The position numbers and the translations under genes are program-made. Below, in pieces: positions 51,693 to 61,102 of a stretch of 64,000 nt of DNA (its first letter is position 1; each line of letters begins with the position of its first letter). The notes beneath the pieces were generated by a model that was given only the letters and a program-made list of their open reading frames with translations, was not told the origin of the DNA and did no database searches. The stretch is from JBDKGH01 sp039798265 (GTDB taxonomy: Bacteria; Bacteroidota; Bacteroidia; Flavobacteriales_D; Sanyastnellaceae). The stretch is taken from assembly GCA_039798265.1 (NCBI GenBank), contig JBDKGH010000057.1, forward strand, positions 6,155-70,154, given 5' to 3'.

Positions 51693-52502
51693 TTACGCTT
51701 TTGGCTTGTAATATTTCAATGCTTGTGGCATGAATTCTTTCAAGGTCGTGATGCGCGTTTCATCGGAAGGGTGAGTGCTCAAAAGCTCTGGCGGAGCAGC
51801 GCCTCCATTTTGCGACATACGTTGCCAAAATCCAATAGCAGATTGAGGATCATAACCAGCCATAGCCATGAATACGAGACCTAATTTGTCGGCTTCTGTT
51901 TCGTGATTGCGGCTGTAGGAAAGCATACCTAAGGTACTACCAATTCCATAAGACTGTAAGAAGATGTCGCGCGCAAGTTGAGGTTTTTCTGTAAGCACTG
52001 TACCCAACACAGCACCACCAGCGTTGATCATTAATCCTTGACTCATACGCTCATTTCCATGACGCGCAATGGCGTGTGCAATTTCATGACCCATCACCAC
52101 CGCTAAACTCGCTTCATCTTGTGTTACTGGAAGAATGCCAGTATATACAACCACTTTACCACCGGGCATACACCATGCATTGATGGTGCTATCATTGGCC
52201 ACCACATTAAATTCCCACTCAAAGCCTGCAAATCGTTTTTCTTGTTTGTTGTCAATCAAATATTTTTCTACTGCAGCTTTGATATTGTTTCCAATACGCT
52301 GCACCATTTGCACACGAGGATCAGAAGCGGGAAGAGGGGGATTTTCTGCTAAAAACTTTCCATATTCCGTTAAGCTCATATTGATCATTTCCGCTTCGGC
52401 AATCAAGTTGACTTGACGGCGACCGGTGATAGGTACACGGGTACACGAAATGAGATAAGCTACTCCAAGAAGAATAGAAAGAACGAGGGTTGTTTTTTTC
52501 AT
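51693..52502 (-). CDS. M48 family zinc metallopeptidase lipoprotein (BepA/LoiP-like)
   Basis: 269 residues. Lipobox ends at Cys20 (AYLISC). Zinc site His139-Glu140-xx-His143 (GHEIAHA) and Glu203 in NHETEADKLG are present. Such periplasmic peptidases take part in outer-membrane protein quality control. The mature end has RITTLKEFMPQALKYY. Terminates upstream of the TPR gene; no co-transcription evidence. Confidence 0.92.
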   Translation of the reverse strand: MKKTTLVLSILLGVAYLISCTRVPITGRRQVNLIAEAEMINMSLTEYGKFLAENPPLPASDPRVQMVQRIGNNIKAAVEKYLIDNKQEKRFAGFEWEFNVVANDSTINAWCMPGGKVVVYTGILPVTQDEASLAVVMGHEIAHAIARHGNERMSQGLMINAGGAVLGTVLTEKPQLARDIFLQSYGIGSTLGMLSYSRNHETEADKLGLVFMAMAGYDPQSAIGFWQRMSQNGGAAPPELLSTHPSDETRITTLKEFMPQALKYYKPKA

Positions 52503-52548
52503 AGTAAATTAAAGTGCGATGAGTAAAGAGAGAGCTTATCCGTGACGA

Positions 52549-52836
52549 TTATTGAGCTTGAATTTCCGCGGTAAGACCTCTATCAAGAAGAGCGGTGCAA
52601 ATAGGTTCGAGCTTGCTATACTCACCATTTTTTACGTCACATTTTCCGTTGTAATGAACAATCAACGTGCATTGTTCGGCTTGAAGAGGATCGTGACCGC
52701 ATAGCTGTATGAGCGAGTCGATCACAAAATCAAAAGTGTTGACTTCATCGTTGAAGAGAATGATACGATGTGAAGTTTCAACCGCTACTTCTTCTAATAC
52801 GAGTTCTTCTGTCTGAGTTGAAAATTGCATGGTCAT
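52549..52836 (-). CDS. clpS: ClpS, ClpAP/ClpCP adaptor
   Basis: 95 residues from ATG 52836; ATG 52830 is equally good. ILFNDEVNTFDFVIDSLIQL and CTLIVHYNGKCDVKNGEYSK match ClpS, the N-end-rule adaptor that feeds substrates to the Clp ATPase. The N-terminal extension (STQTEELVLEEVAVE) is typical of Bacteroidota ClpS. Divergent from the LytTR regulator gene. Confidence 0.93.
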   Translation of the reverse strand: MTMQFSTQTEELVLEEVAVETSHRIILFNDEVNTFDFVIDSLIQLCGHDPLQAEQCTLIVHYNGKCDVKNGEYSKLEPICTALLDRGLTAEIQAQ

Positions 52837-52848
52837 ATACTTGTTTTG

Positions 52849-52856
52849 CAAATTTA
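52849..52856 (-). promoter_or_regulatory. Candidate -7 box of clpS
   Basis: Minus strand TAAATTTG matches TAnnTTTG; 12 bases from the ATG at 52836. Confidence 0.45.
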
Positions 52857-52960
52857 CTTTATAAAAGACAGAAAACCAAAATGGTATAAAGTTAACTTAT
52901 TCGGTATAAGACGCATCTTGAAGGGTTTGGATGGCTTTAGGGTTAAGGTGGGCCTGATTG

Positions 52961-52968
52961 TATCTTTG
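52961..52968 (+). promoter_or_regulatory. Candidate -7 box of the LytTR regulator
   Basis: TATCTTTG, a full TAnnTTTG match, 24 bases upstream of the ATG at 52993. Confidence 0.45.
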
Positions 52969-52992
52969 CTATATCTAACAAAATACTTCGAA

Positions 52993-53718
52993 ATGTCGAA
53001 TACACGCGTTTTAGTGATTGAGGATGATGCTGTTATCCGCACCAATTTAGAAATTATTCTAGTAGAATTGGGCCTGGAAATAGCGGGAATGGTAGATAAT
53101 GCGATGGACGCTTTGGTGGCCTATACCGTCAAAAAGCCACACATCGTTTTGTGCGATGTGACTTTAAATGGTCCTGTCGATGGCATCACTTGCGTGAAAA
53201 AGCTAAACGAAATCAAGAAGTGCCCGGTTATTTTCTTAACCGCACATACCGATGAGGCTGTTTTTAATAAAGCCCGAGCGGTAGCGCCAATGGCATTTAT
53301 TTCCAAACCAATAGATCGCAAAGTGCTTGAGCGCACTGTTCTTTTGGCCATCGAAAGCAGTAAAGAAGATATCGTATTCACCACTTCTTCTGCTCCTGTA
53401 GAGGAATGTGTCTATACCCGAGTGGGCAATAAACTCAAAAAAATCAACGTACGCGATATCGAATTCGTGGATGTTGACGGAAAATACTGCGCTCTTTCCG
53501 TAGGTCAGCGTAAAATTCACTGCAAAATTGCCTTGAAGGAGTTGTTGGAAAAACTCCCCAAACAGAAGTTCATCCAAATCAATCGGAACTCTGTGATCAA
53601 CATGGATTATATAGAAGACATTGATATGACCAACTTGATGGTGAAAATGCCATCCGGAGATATTTCGATCTCGAGAACTTACAAAGAACAATTGATCCAA
53701 CGGATCAATATGATCTGA
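52993..53718 (+). CDS. LytTR-type response regulator
   Basis: 241 residues from ATG 52993. Receiver domain: acidic pair Asp11-Asp12, phospho-acceptor Asp55 (IVLCDVTLNG), Lys105 (ISKPID). C-terminal LytTR DNA-binding domain from about 145: RVGNKLKKINVRDIEFVDVD, then FIQINRNSVINMDYIEDI. No sensor kinase is adjacent, so it is an orphan regulator; its target is unknown, although the giant surface protein gene lies just downstream on the same strand after a terminator. Confidence 0.94.
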   Translation: MSNTRVLVIEDDAVIRTNLEIILVELGLEIAGMVDNAMDALVAYTVKKPHIVLCDVTLNGPVDGITCVKKLNEIKKCPVIFLTAHTDEAVFNKARAVAPMAFISKPIDRKVLERTVLLAIESSKEDIVFTTSSAPVEECVYTRVGNKLKKINVRDIEFVDVDGKYCALSVGQRKIHCKIALKELLEKLPKQKFIQINRNSVINMDYIEDIDMTNLMVKMPSGDISISRTYKEQLIQRINMI

Positions 53719-53739
53719 TCGACCTACTCCAAATGAAAG

Positions 53740-53779
53740 AGCCGCAGACTTGTAAAAGAGTCCTGCGGCTTTTTTTTTC
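53740..53779 (+). terminator. Rho-independent terminator after the LytTR regulator
   Basis: AGCCGCAG (53740-53747) and CTGCGGCT (53763-53770) with further ACT/AGT pairing, then nine T. Confidence 0.9.
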
Positions 53780-53888
53780 AAGTCTATTCGTCTCCCGTTT
53801 TTTCCGTTTGGGCGAGCTTTTTTTCCAATAGAAAAAAAAGATCCAAAAGTTTGTAACCCTAGCGAATATTCTCAGTTGAAGGAGGTAT

Positions 53889-53904
53889 GTGAGACTATTC
53901 TCAC
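53889..53904. promoter_or_regulatory. Short inverted repeat upstream of the giant gene
   Basis: GTGAGA, loop CTAT, TCTCAC, a perfect 6-bp dyad in the leader or promoter of the giant gene, 28 bases before its ATG. Could be an operator or a small hairpin. Confidence 0.3.
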
Positions 53905-53931
53905 TCGTTTTACCTAATCAAATCTGAGCAT

Positions 53932-56900
53932 ATGAAGAAAAATTACCACATTCTTTTCTTCGCCCTACTAGTTTGTCTCTCCTACCAATCGATCGGACAG
54001 CGTGTGTCTGATCAGTTGATTTCTCTCTACACCTTTCGAGAAGGAACCGGTGAGTACGTTCAAGATCAATCTCCATATGGCGAGCCTTTGATGCTGCGCA
54101 TCTTGCAACCCAATAACGTTTCTTGGATCGCTGGCGGTGGCATTCGCATCAACCAACCTGCTTTGTTGAAGTCACTGAACAACGCTTACAAAATCAAAGA
54201 GGCTTGTAGTACTTCGAGTGAAATCAGCATTGAAGCATGGGTAAAACCAGCCAATACATCACAAGACGGTCCTTCGCGCATCGTTACGGTGTCTAATAAT
54301 TCCACTGAAAGAAACTTTTTACTTTCTCAAAGAACCAGTACGTATTCGGCGCGTCTTAAAACAAATACATCGAATACTGCAGGTACTCCTTCTTTGGACA
54401 GTCCATCGAATAGTGTATCTACTTCTTCCGTTCAGCATGTGGTGTTTACGCGCACAGCCAATGGTCAAGAGAAATTGTATATCAACGGCACTCAAGTGGC
54501 GAGTGCTACAAAAACAGGGAATTTTTCCACTTGGAATGAAAATTACGAGTTAGGTATTGCCAACGAAATTGACGCCGCCAAGCCTTGGTTAGGCGATATT
54601 TACTTGGTAGCTGTTTATTCGCAATCGTTGACTGCAGCAGAGGTACAACAAAACTATAGTGCGGGTCATTTACAGCCTGGAGTAGAATTGAGTTCCGAAC
54701 TCTGCACCAATGAAGATTGTTTTATTGATGGAATCAGTGTCAATCAACGCATTCTCTGGTTGCCGAATGTAAGTGGACCTTCTTCTGTAGAATATAAGTT
54801 TGATGGTCTAGGTGGAAACTTCGAAGTGTTCCCTGATGGCACAGCTCATTTGTCAGGACATGTAACAAACGTCAATAATCCTGCTTATGGCTGGGATATT
54901 AGTGTTTGGTTAAAAGATCGCATGAACTGGACTCAATGGAGCGCGTTGGGTAGAGGATGGAAAGGGGCCGCTTCTATTGTCGGAAATCTTTATACCACTT
55001 GGGACTATTTTATCATGGATAGTGATAAGCCCAATACGCTTACGGGCACGGGACTTTTTCAAGGCAGTGTATTAAATCTAACGCACAAACCATCCAATCT
55101 ATATTATGGTTTTCAATTGGGTGTGGCGGCTAATGATAAAAATGGTTTGCCTGGTATGTCATGCTGGTTCGATTACACTGGAACAGTGAATGGGGCGAGT
55201 GCTTCTGGCACTGGTGACTTTAATGCAGAAGGTGATTGCGTGCAATTACCTGTATTGGAATGTGTGGCAGATGCTATTGTAGAATGTGGTCAGTCAACTG
55301 ATCCGGCTGATACTGGTCAACCACTAGTGAATTGTGCGGATGAGTACACCTTATCATTTACAGATGTTTCGACTGGTATTTGTCCGCAAGTGATCACACG
55401 CACTTGGACCGCTACTTCCATTAGTGGCGGCACAGTAACCTGCGTTCAAACGATTACAGTAGTAGATACCGCGGCTCCTACCATTACTTACGTTCCTGTA
55501 ATTACCAATTCTTGCTGGCCTCAAATGCAGCAAAGTTTTCAAGCTACGGATAACTGTGATTTAAATCCGAATATTGAAGTAGTGGTTTTAGATAGCACAT
55601 GGAGTTCAAGTGCACCATGTGAACCGGGAAGTTATCGCACGCAAACACAAGGTGGTTGGGGCGCTACTCCAAATGGAAATAATCCTGGAGCTTATCTCCA
55701 TGCCAATTTTGCAAGTGCTTTCCCGAATGGACTTACTATAGGATGCGGCAATCGTTTGTTGACCTTAACTTCACCTCAAGCGATCACTGATTTTCTTCCA
55801 TCAGGATCTACGCCCGCAATGCTACCCGTTGGAACCTTGACCAATCCTGGAGGTTCTTACAGCAATGTATTAGCGGGACAATTGGTGGCAGCCATGTTGA
55901 ATGTAGGTTTTGATGCAACGATGCCCAACTTTAGTTCAGCCAATTCTCCGATGAGTGAGTTAGTCATAAGTCCAGGTTTATTTACAGGTTCTACCTTGGG
56001 TGAACTTGTGAATGTGGCGAATCAAATTATTGGCGGTTGTTCTTCTCAGTATGCACTCGCTGATGTGAATGAGGCGTTGACTTTATTCAATCAAAATTTT
56101 GACAACGGTACAGTAAGCAATAACTATGTTTCTTGTGGAAGCGGAAATGTTTGTTTATTGACCTATACCGTGCAAGCCACAGCAACTGATGCATGTGGTA
56201 ATAGTACTTCTATTACTCAGAATGTACAATACACAGATACCATTGCCCCAACCTTTACAGGATGGCCTTCAGAAATGGTTGTGAACTGTGGTCAAGTACC
56301 TGCGCCAGTAGAGAATTTCCAAGATGAATGTGGTGGCGGATTAGTTACGCTGTCGCACACTGAGGTAGAATTCTCTGGAGCTTGTTTGCCTACCATTGAG
56401 CGCACATACACTGCAGTAGATCAATGTGGCAATACAGCCACCTTTACTCAGTACATTTTTGTGCACGATAGTCAGGCACCGGTTTTTTCTAATATGCCAG
56501 AGGATATTACCATTCAATGTGGGGAAGAGTTTCCTTATTATGATCCGGTGGTTTTAGATAATTGCGATACGGATGTTATCGTAACCATGACCGCTCAAAC
56601 TGCAGTGGATGGATGCAATCGCATCATCACTCGAGTTTGGACAGCTACAGATAACTGCGGAAATAGCAGCAGTGTGGATCAAGTCATTACAGTAATAGAT
56701 AATCAAGGTCCAGAAGCTTCGGCCTTCGAAGCCTTGGTAGAGTTAACGTGCACAGATAACTTCAACTTTACAGATATCATTTTTACCGATGCATGCGGAC
56801 AAGTAATGTCGGTAACCTTTGAAACCACCGATTCAGGCACAGATTGCGATCACACTTATGTGCGCACTTACACCGCAACAGATGAGTGCGGCAACAGCAC

Positions 56901-59900
56901 AGTGGTGTCACAAACGATTCATGTGAGTGATCAAGAAGCTCCTGTATTTGTGAGTGTGCCAGCCGATCTGTCTTTGCCCTGTGGCAGTGAACTACCTGCT
57001 GGCGATGCAGTGGCTTCTGATAACTGTGGAGCTGTTTCAATAACCTACAGCGAACAGGTTCAAAGTACTTCGAATGCTTGCGCTCAAGTGAGAAGAATGT
57101 GGACAGCCACCGATGCATGCGGTAATACGGCCATTGCTGAACAAATGGTCACCTTTATGGATGAAATCGCACCAGTATTGATTGGTGTTCCTTCTGATGT
57201 TCAAGCTTCGTGTGGAGCCTTACCAGCTGTTGCCTCAGTGAGTGCAACGGATAACTGCGATGATCAAATTAACGTAGAGTTCACAGAATCGAGTACTCAA
57301 AATGGTTGCGAGGTAACTACTGTTAGAACATGGTCAGCTACGGATGCTTGTGGAAATACAACAAGCGCTTCGCAAGTGATCACTATCGCAGATAACGCGG
57401 CACCTGTAATTACAGGTGAGGCCTCGGTGACGGTAAGTTGTGATCAAATTGCAACTGCTAGTGTGAGCGTATCTGACAATTGTTCGCCAAACGTGTCACT
57501 GAACTATACCGAAAGCATTAGTGGCGCAACCTGCAGCCAAGTGATCACACGTACCTATGTAGCCATTGATGGATGCGGTAATACTTCACAGTTTGTTCAA
57601 ACGATTCAAGTGGTCGATAATACAGCGCCAGTATTCAGCAACATTCCAGCAGATATTACCTTGGATTGTGGATCGGCGATGCCAACATCTTCACCCACTG
57701 CAATTGATAACTGTGATGCAGATTTAAACATTATCTATACCACCAATACTTCAGGTGAAGGATGTAACTTGATGGTTACTCGCATGTGGAGAGTTGCTGA
57801 TGATTGTGGTAACCAAGCCATGGCAGTTCAAGTGGTAAGTTTTGTCGATAACCAATCACCCGTGTTGGTGGGTGTACCCGCACACCAAACAATTCCATGC
57901 GACAATTACAGCTACCCAACCAATAGTGCTGTAGTTTCTGCTACTGATAACTGTGATTTGAACTTAACTGTTACCTACAGCGAAGTGAATGTGCCGGGTA
58001 CTTGCCCAAGCAATTTCAGTATTGTTCGCACATGGTCTGTTACCGATGATTGTGGAAATTCAGCATCAGCAACACAAACCATCGCCGTTACTGACAATAC
58101 ACCTCCGACTTTTGTCAATCCTCCCGCTAGCATTACTGCTGATTGTGGTTCTATTCCCGCGCCTCCTACTGTTACGGCAATTGATAATTGCAGCGAAGTA
58201 ACCGTAGTGATGACAGAGCAAACCCTATCAGGAGGATGTCCTGTTATTCAACGCAGATGGTTGGCCACTGACGCTTGTGGAAATTCGGCACAATGGATCC
58301 AAAATGTAACTGTAAATGACGACGAGCCTCCTTTGTTGCAAGGAATTCCTCCTGGAGGTCCAGTGACTTGTAACAACATTCCTCCAGTGCCAACGCCTTA
58401 TGCAGTTGACAACTGTGATGATATTGTGGACGTGAGCATCAATGAAACCATTATCGGTAGTGGATGTGAGTTCACCTTCATCCGTACCTTCATTGCTGAA
58501 GATGATTGTGGTAATAGTACTATTGTTAGTCAGTCCTTCTTTGTAACGGATGATGCACCGCCAGTATTCATCAACCCACAACCTAATGTGACTATTCAAT
58601 GCGGCGCATTACCAAGCTATCAAGGCCCTGCGGCAACGGATGATTGCGCTGGTAATGTTCAAATTACGTTTACTCAAACACAGCAAGGATCAGGTTGTAA
58701 CTATATAATTGTAAGAACATACACAGCTACCGACTTGTGTGGAAACAGTGCATCGTTTACGCAAACCATCACTGTGGTAGATACTACACCACCAGTCATC
58801 GCTGGAGTTCCCTTGAATACTTTCGTCAATTGTAACAACATTCCGGCTCCTGCTAATCCAACGGCGGTAGATGCATGTGGAGGTCCCGTGACTCTTGTGT
58901 TTAACCAAACACAACAAGGGACAGGATGTAATACACAACTCGTAAGAAGGTGGACAGCAACAGACAACTGTGGTAACAGCACCGTGAGAACACAATTGAT
59001 CTATTTGATCGATAACACACCTCCGGTCATTACCAATGTGCCTGCTAATATGACCTTGGCCTGCGGAAGTGCGTTGCCTCCAGTGGTGAATCCAAGTGTA
59101 AGTGATAACTGTTCATTTATAGCTACACCACCAACCTTGACATTAACAGAAACTCAAACCACGAATGCTTGTGCTATTTTAGTTACTCGCACTTGGAGAG
59201 CGCGTGATGCTTGCGGTAATACTGCATTTGCTACACAGCAAATCAGCTTTGTAGATAATGTTGCTCCTGAATTAGTTGGTGTACCAGCGGATGTTTACAC
59301 CACTTGTGGCAATATTCCACCAGCAGCTGTAGTAACAGCAACAGATAACTGCGCCAGCGCGGTGACCATCAATTTCATTGAAGAAATAATTCCAGGTGCT
59401 TGTCCATATACCATTCGCAGAACATGGGTAGCCATGGATGCGTGCGGTCAGGTGGATACCGGTATACAGAATATTTACGTAACCGACAATGAAGCTCCCG
59501 TATTATCAGCTATGCCTGCAAATATCACAGTGGATTGTACAGATATTCCATCGATGCCTGCTATTGCTGCATTCGATAACTGTGTAGGACCTATGGATGT
59601 AGATGTGTCGGAGACCGTGGTGGAGTTGGCATGTGGCAGAGAGATATACCGTCAATGGAGTGTAACCGATTATTGTGGAAACACAGCAACGCATACTCAG
59701 GTTATATCAGTAGTAGATGTGAGTGCGCCAGTATTCCTTAATACACCCACGGCGTTGACTCTAGAGTGTGGTGCTGAAATACCCGAAGCTACCGTTTCAT
59801 ATTATGACTGTAGCAATGTGACTCTTTCTATGAGTGAGGAGTATCAATACACCGATTGTGAATTTGTTTATAGTGTGACTAAAACATGGACAGCAACTGA

Positions 59901-61017
59901 TGTATGCGGTAATTCAGCATCCGTAAGTCAGTTGATTACAGTAGAGGATAACATTGCACCTGTATTAAGCGCAATGCCAGAAGATGTTTATGTGGATTGT
60001 TCTTCGATTCCAACTGTTCCAGTGATTACTGCGGTGGATCAGTGCCAAGGCGAAGTGGAGGTAACCTTTGTAGAAAACACTGTTTACCTTGAACAAGCCA
60101 ATGCTGGTTGTGAAGTGAACAATGCAAATCCTGTGAGCGGACCGATTGCCATTTGGTTGCCAAACTCGCTAGGTTATGTTTCAGAGTATGTATTTGGCAC
60201 TGAACCGGGAAGCTTCACCGAGGATGTAGCCGCAGGAACGGCGCACATCACAGGTGTAGTGTATAACCCAGCGGATACCAATCAAAAGTGGATATTGAAT
60301 TTCAATTTGATCAATCGCCGCAATTGGACGCAGTGGAATGGAATGGGTCGCTATTATAAAGATGATGCAGGATTTGCCGACGATCATTACCTCGATTGGT
60401 CTTATTATGAATTGGCTGCTAATAGTCAATTGATCGGTGCGGGTTCACTTGCGGGTAGTACCTTAAATCTGATGCATGCCCCAGTTAGTTTCCGCTACGG
60501 TTTCCAATTGGGAGTGGGTGCAAACAATAGAAGTGCGGCTTATGGAATTAGCGGATGGTTCTACTACACAGGTTATATCAATGGAACATTGGCCTATGGT
60601 GTGGGTGATTTGATGACAGAAAATAGTTGTTGTCCTGATCAAGACATTATGCGCACATGGAGAGCATTTGATTGTGCAGGCAACAGTATAGTGTACACAC
60701 AAACCATACACGTGAGCAGTAATCCAGCAGTATTGCCCATGTCGGCTCCAGATCCAGCAGCAGCAGATCAGTTGACTGGGGTAAATATGAACGATCAATT
60801 GCAGGTGAACTTTAATCTATACTTCGACGGTCAGACTAAGGTGAAACTGTATGATATGAATGCCAATGAGGTGGACATCATATATAACGCAAGCACAGAA
60901 GGAGGAGTGATGTATCAGCAGTATTATGATACTTCGGCTTTACCGGGAGGAGTGTATTACGTGATGTTGACTCAAGGAAGTCTTACTCTTACCCAACGCG
61001 TGGTAATTGTGCACTAA
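53932..61017 (+). CDS. Giant HYR-repeat surface protein with LamG-like domain and T9SS C-terminus
   Basis: 2361 residues. Signal peptide (MKKNYHILFFALLVCLSYQS), then a LamG/concanavalin-like domain up to about residue 245 (EISIEAWVKPANTSQDGPSR). A module at about 268-440 (RILWLPNVSGPSSVEYKFDG ... TQWSALGRGW) recurs, diverged, at about 2068-2236. Between them run about 19 HYR-like Ig units of ~77 residues, each with VxCG, xDNC, xxC and TATDxCGN, i.e. four Cys able to form two disulfides. Unit 2 is interrupted by a ~175-residue domain (559-736; YRTQTQGGWGATPNG). The C-terminus (VKLYDMNANEVDII ... LTQRVVIVH) is a T9SS sorting domain. Probably an exported cell-surface adhesin or structural filament; no catalytic motif seen. 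Confidence 0.9.
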   Translation: MKKNYHILFFALLVCLSYQSIGQRVSDQLISLYTFREGTGEYVQDQSPYGEPLMLRILQPNNVSWIAGGGIRINQPALLKSLNNAYKIKEACSTSSEISIEAWVKPANTSQDGPSRIVTVSNNSTERNFLLSQRTSTYSARLKTNTSNTAGTPSLDSPSNSVSTSSVQHVVFTRTANGQEKLYINGTQVASATKTGNFSTWNENYELGIANEIDAAKPWLGDIYLVAVYSQSLTAAEVQQNYSAGHLQPGVELSSELCTNEDCFIDGISVNQRILWLPNVSGPSSVEYKFDGLGGNFEVFPDGTAHLSGHVTNVNNPAYGWDISVWLKDRMNWTQWSALGRGWKGAASIVGNLYTTWDYFIMDSDKPNTLTGTGLFQGSVLNLTHKPSNLYYGFQLGVAANDKNGLPGMSCWFDYTGTVNGASASGTGDFNAEGDCVQLPVLECVADAIVECGQSTDPADTGQPLVNCADEYTLSFTDVSTGICPQVITRTWTATSISGGTVTCVQTITVVDTAAPTITYVPVITNSCWPQMQQSFQATDNCDLNPNIEVVVLDSTWSSSAPCEPGSYRTQTQGGWGATPNGNNPGAYLHANFASAFPNGLTIGCGNRLLTLTSPQAITDFLPSGSTPAMLPVGTLTNPGGSYSNVLAGQLVAAMLNVGFDATMPNFSSANSPMSELVISPGLFTGSTLGELVNVANQIIGGCSSQYALADVNEALTLFNQNFDNGTVSNNYVSCGSGNVCLLTYTVQATATDACGNSTSITQNVQYTDTIAPTFTGWPSEMVVNCGQVPAPVENFQDECGGGLVTLSHTEVEFSGACLPTIERTYTAVDQCGNTATFTQYIFVHDSQAPVFSNMPEDITIQCGEEFPYYDPVVLDNCDTDVIVTMTAQTAVDGCNRIITRVWTATDNCGNSSSVDQVITVIDNQGPEASAFEALVELTCTDNFNFTDIIFTDACGQVMSVTFETTDSGTDCDHTYVRTYTATDECGNSTVVSQTIHVSDQEAPVFVSVPADLSLPCGSELPAGDAVASDNCGAVSITYSEQVQSTSNACAQVRRMWTATDACGNTAIAEQMVTFMDEIAPVLIGVPSDVQASCGALPAVASVSATDNCDDQINVEFTESSTQNGCEVTTVRTWSATDACGNTTSASQVITIADNAAPVITGEASVTVSCDQIATASVSVSDNCSPNVSLNYTESISGATCSQVITRTYVAIDGCGNTSQFVQTIQVVDNTAPVFSNIPADITLDCGSAMPTSSPTAIDNCDADLNIIYTTNTSGEGCNLMVTRMWRVADDCGNQAMAVQVVSFVDNQSPVLVGVPAHQTIPCDNYSYPTNSAVVSATDNCDLNLTVTYSEVNVPGTCPSNFSIVRTWSVTDDCGNSASATQTIAVTDNTPPTFVNPPASITADCGSIPAPPTVTAIDNCSEVTVVMTEQTLSGGCPVIQRRWLATDACGNSAQWIQNVTVNDDEPPLLQGIPPGGPVTCNNIPPVPTPYAVDNCDDIVDVSINETIIGSGCEFTFIRTFIAEDDCGNSTIVSQSFFVTDDAPPVFINPQPNVTIQCGALPSYQGPAATDDCAGNVQITFTQTQQGSGCNYIIVRTYTATDLCGNSASFTQTITVVDTTPPVIAGVPLNTFVNCNNIPAPANPTAVDACGGPVTLVFNQTQQGTGCNTQLVRRWTATDNCGNSTVRTQLIYLIDNTPPVITNVPANMTLACGSALPPVVNPSVSDNCSFIATPPTLTLTETQTTNACAILVTRTWRARDACGNTAFATQQISFVDNVAPELVGVPADVYTTCGNIPPAAVVTATDNCASAVTINFIEEIIPGACPYTIRRTWVAMDACGQVDTGIQNIYVTDNEAPVLSAMPANITVDCTDIPSMPAIAAFDNCVGPMDVDVSETVVELACGREIYRQWSVTDYCGNTATHTQVISVVDVSAPVFLNTPTALTLECGAEIPEATVSYYDCSNVTLSMSEEYQYTDCEFVYSVTKTWTATDVCGNSASVSQLITVEDNIAPVLSAMPEDVYVDCSSIPTVPVITAVDQCQGEVEVTFVENTVYLEQANAGCEVNNANPVSGPIAIWLPNSLGYVSEYVFGTEPGSFTEDVAAGTAHITGVVYNPADTNQKWILNFNLINRRNWTQWNGMGRYYKDDAGFADDHYLDWSYYELAANSQLIGAGSLAGSTLNLMHAPVSFRYGFQLGVGANNRSAAYGISGWFYYTGYINGTLAYGVGDLMTENSCCPDQDIMRTWRAFDCAGNSIVYTQTIHVSSNPAVLPMSAPDPAAADQLTGVNMNDQLQVNFNLYFDGQTKVKLYDMNANEVDIIYNASTEGGVMYQQYYDTSALPGGVYYVMLTQGSLTLTQRVVIVH
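55252..60708 (+). repeat. Coding tandem array of ~19 HYR-like units
   Basis: About 232-base period. At protein level each unit repeats VxCG...DNC...ExxxxxC...RTWTATDxCGNxA...VxDNxAP. Units 3-18 are uninterrupted; units 2 and 19 carry inserted domains at the same loop, just before the RTW strand. Sequence is well diverged between units, so DNA-level recombination should be limited. Confidence 0.75.
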
Positions 61018-61034
61018 GCGAGTTTAGGAAAAAG

Positions 61035-61088
61035 AAAAGACCCGAACAAAGTGAAACGCTGATGAGCGTTCCTTTGTTCGGGTCTTTT
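61035..61088. terminator. Strong bidirectional terminator
   Basis: AAAAGACCCGAACAAAG (61035-61051) pairs perfectly over 17 bases with 61072-61088; inner AACGCT/AGCGTT adds six pairs. Serves the giant gene and the convergent M1 peptidase gene. Confidence 0.92.
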
Positions 61089-61102
61089 TATTGGACGAAA
61101 AA

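Noticed and set aside
54000..60800. Antisense open frames opposite the giant gene (for example 56783-57118 and 58228-58599 on the minus strand)
   Set aside because: They mirror the repetitive, Cys/Thr-rich plus-strand code, have odd composition and no start or domain signs.
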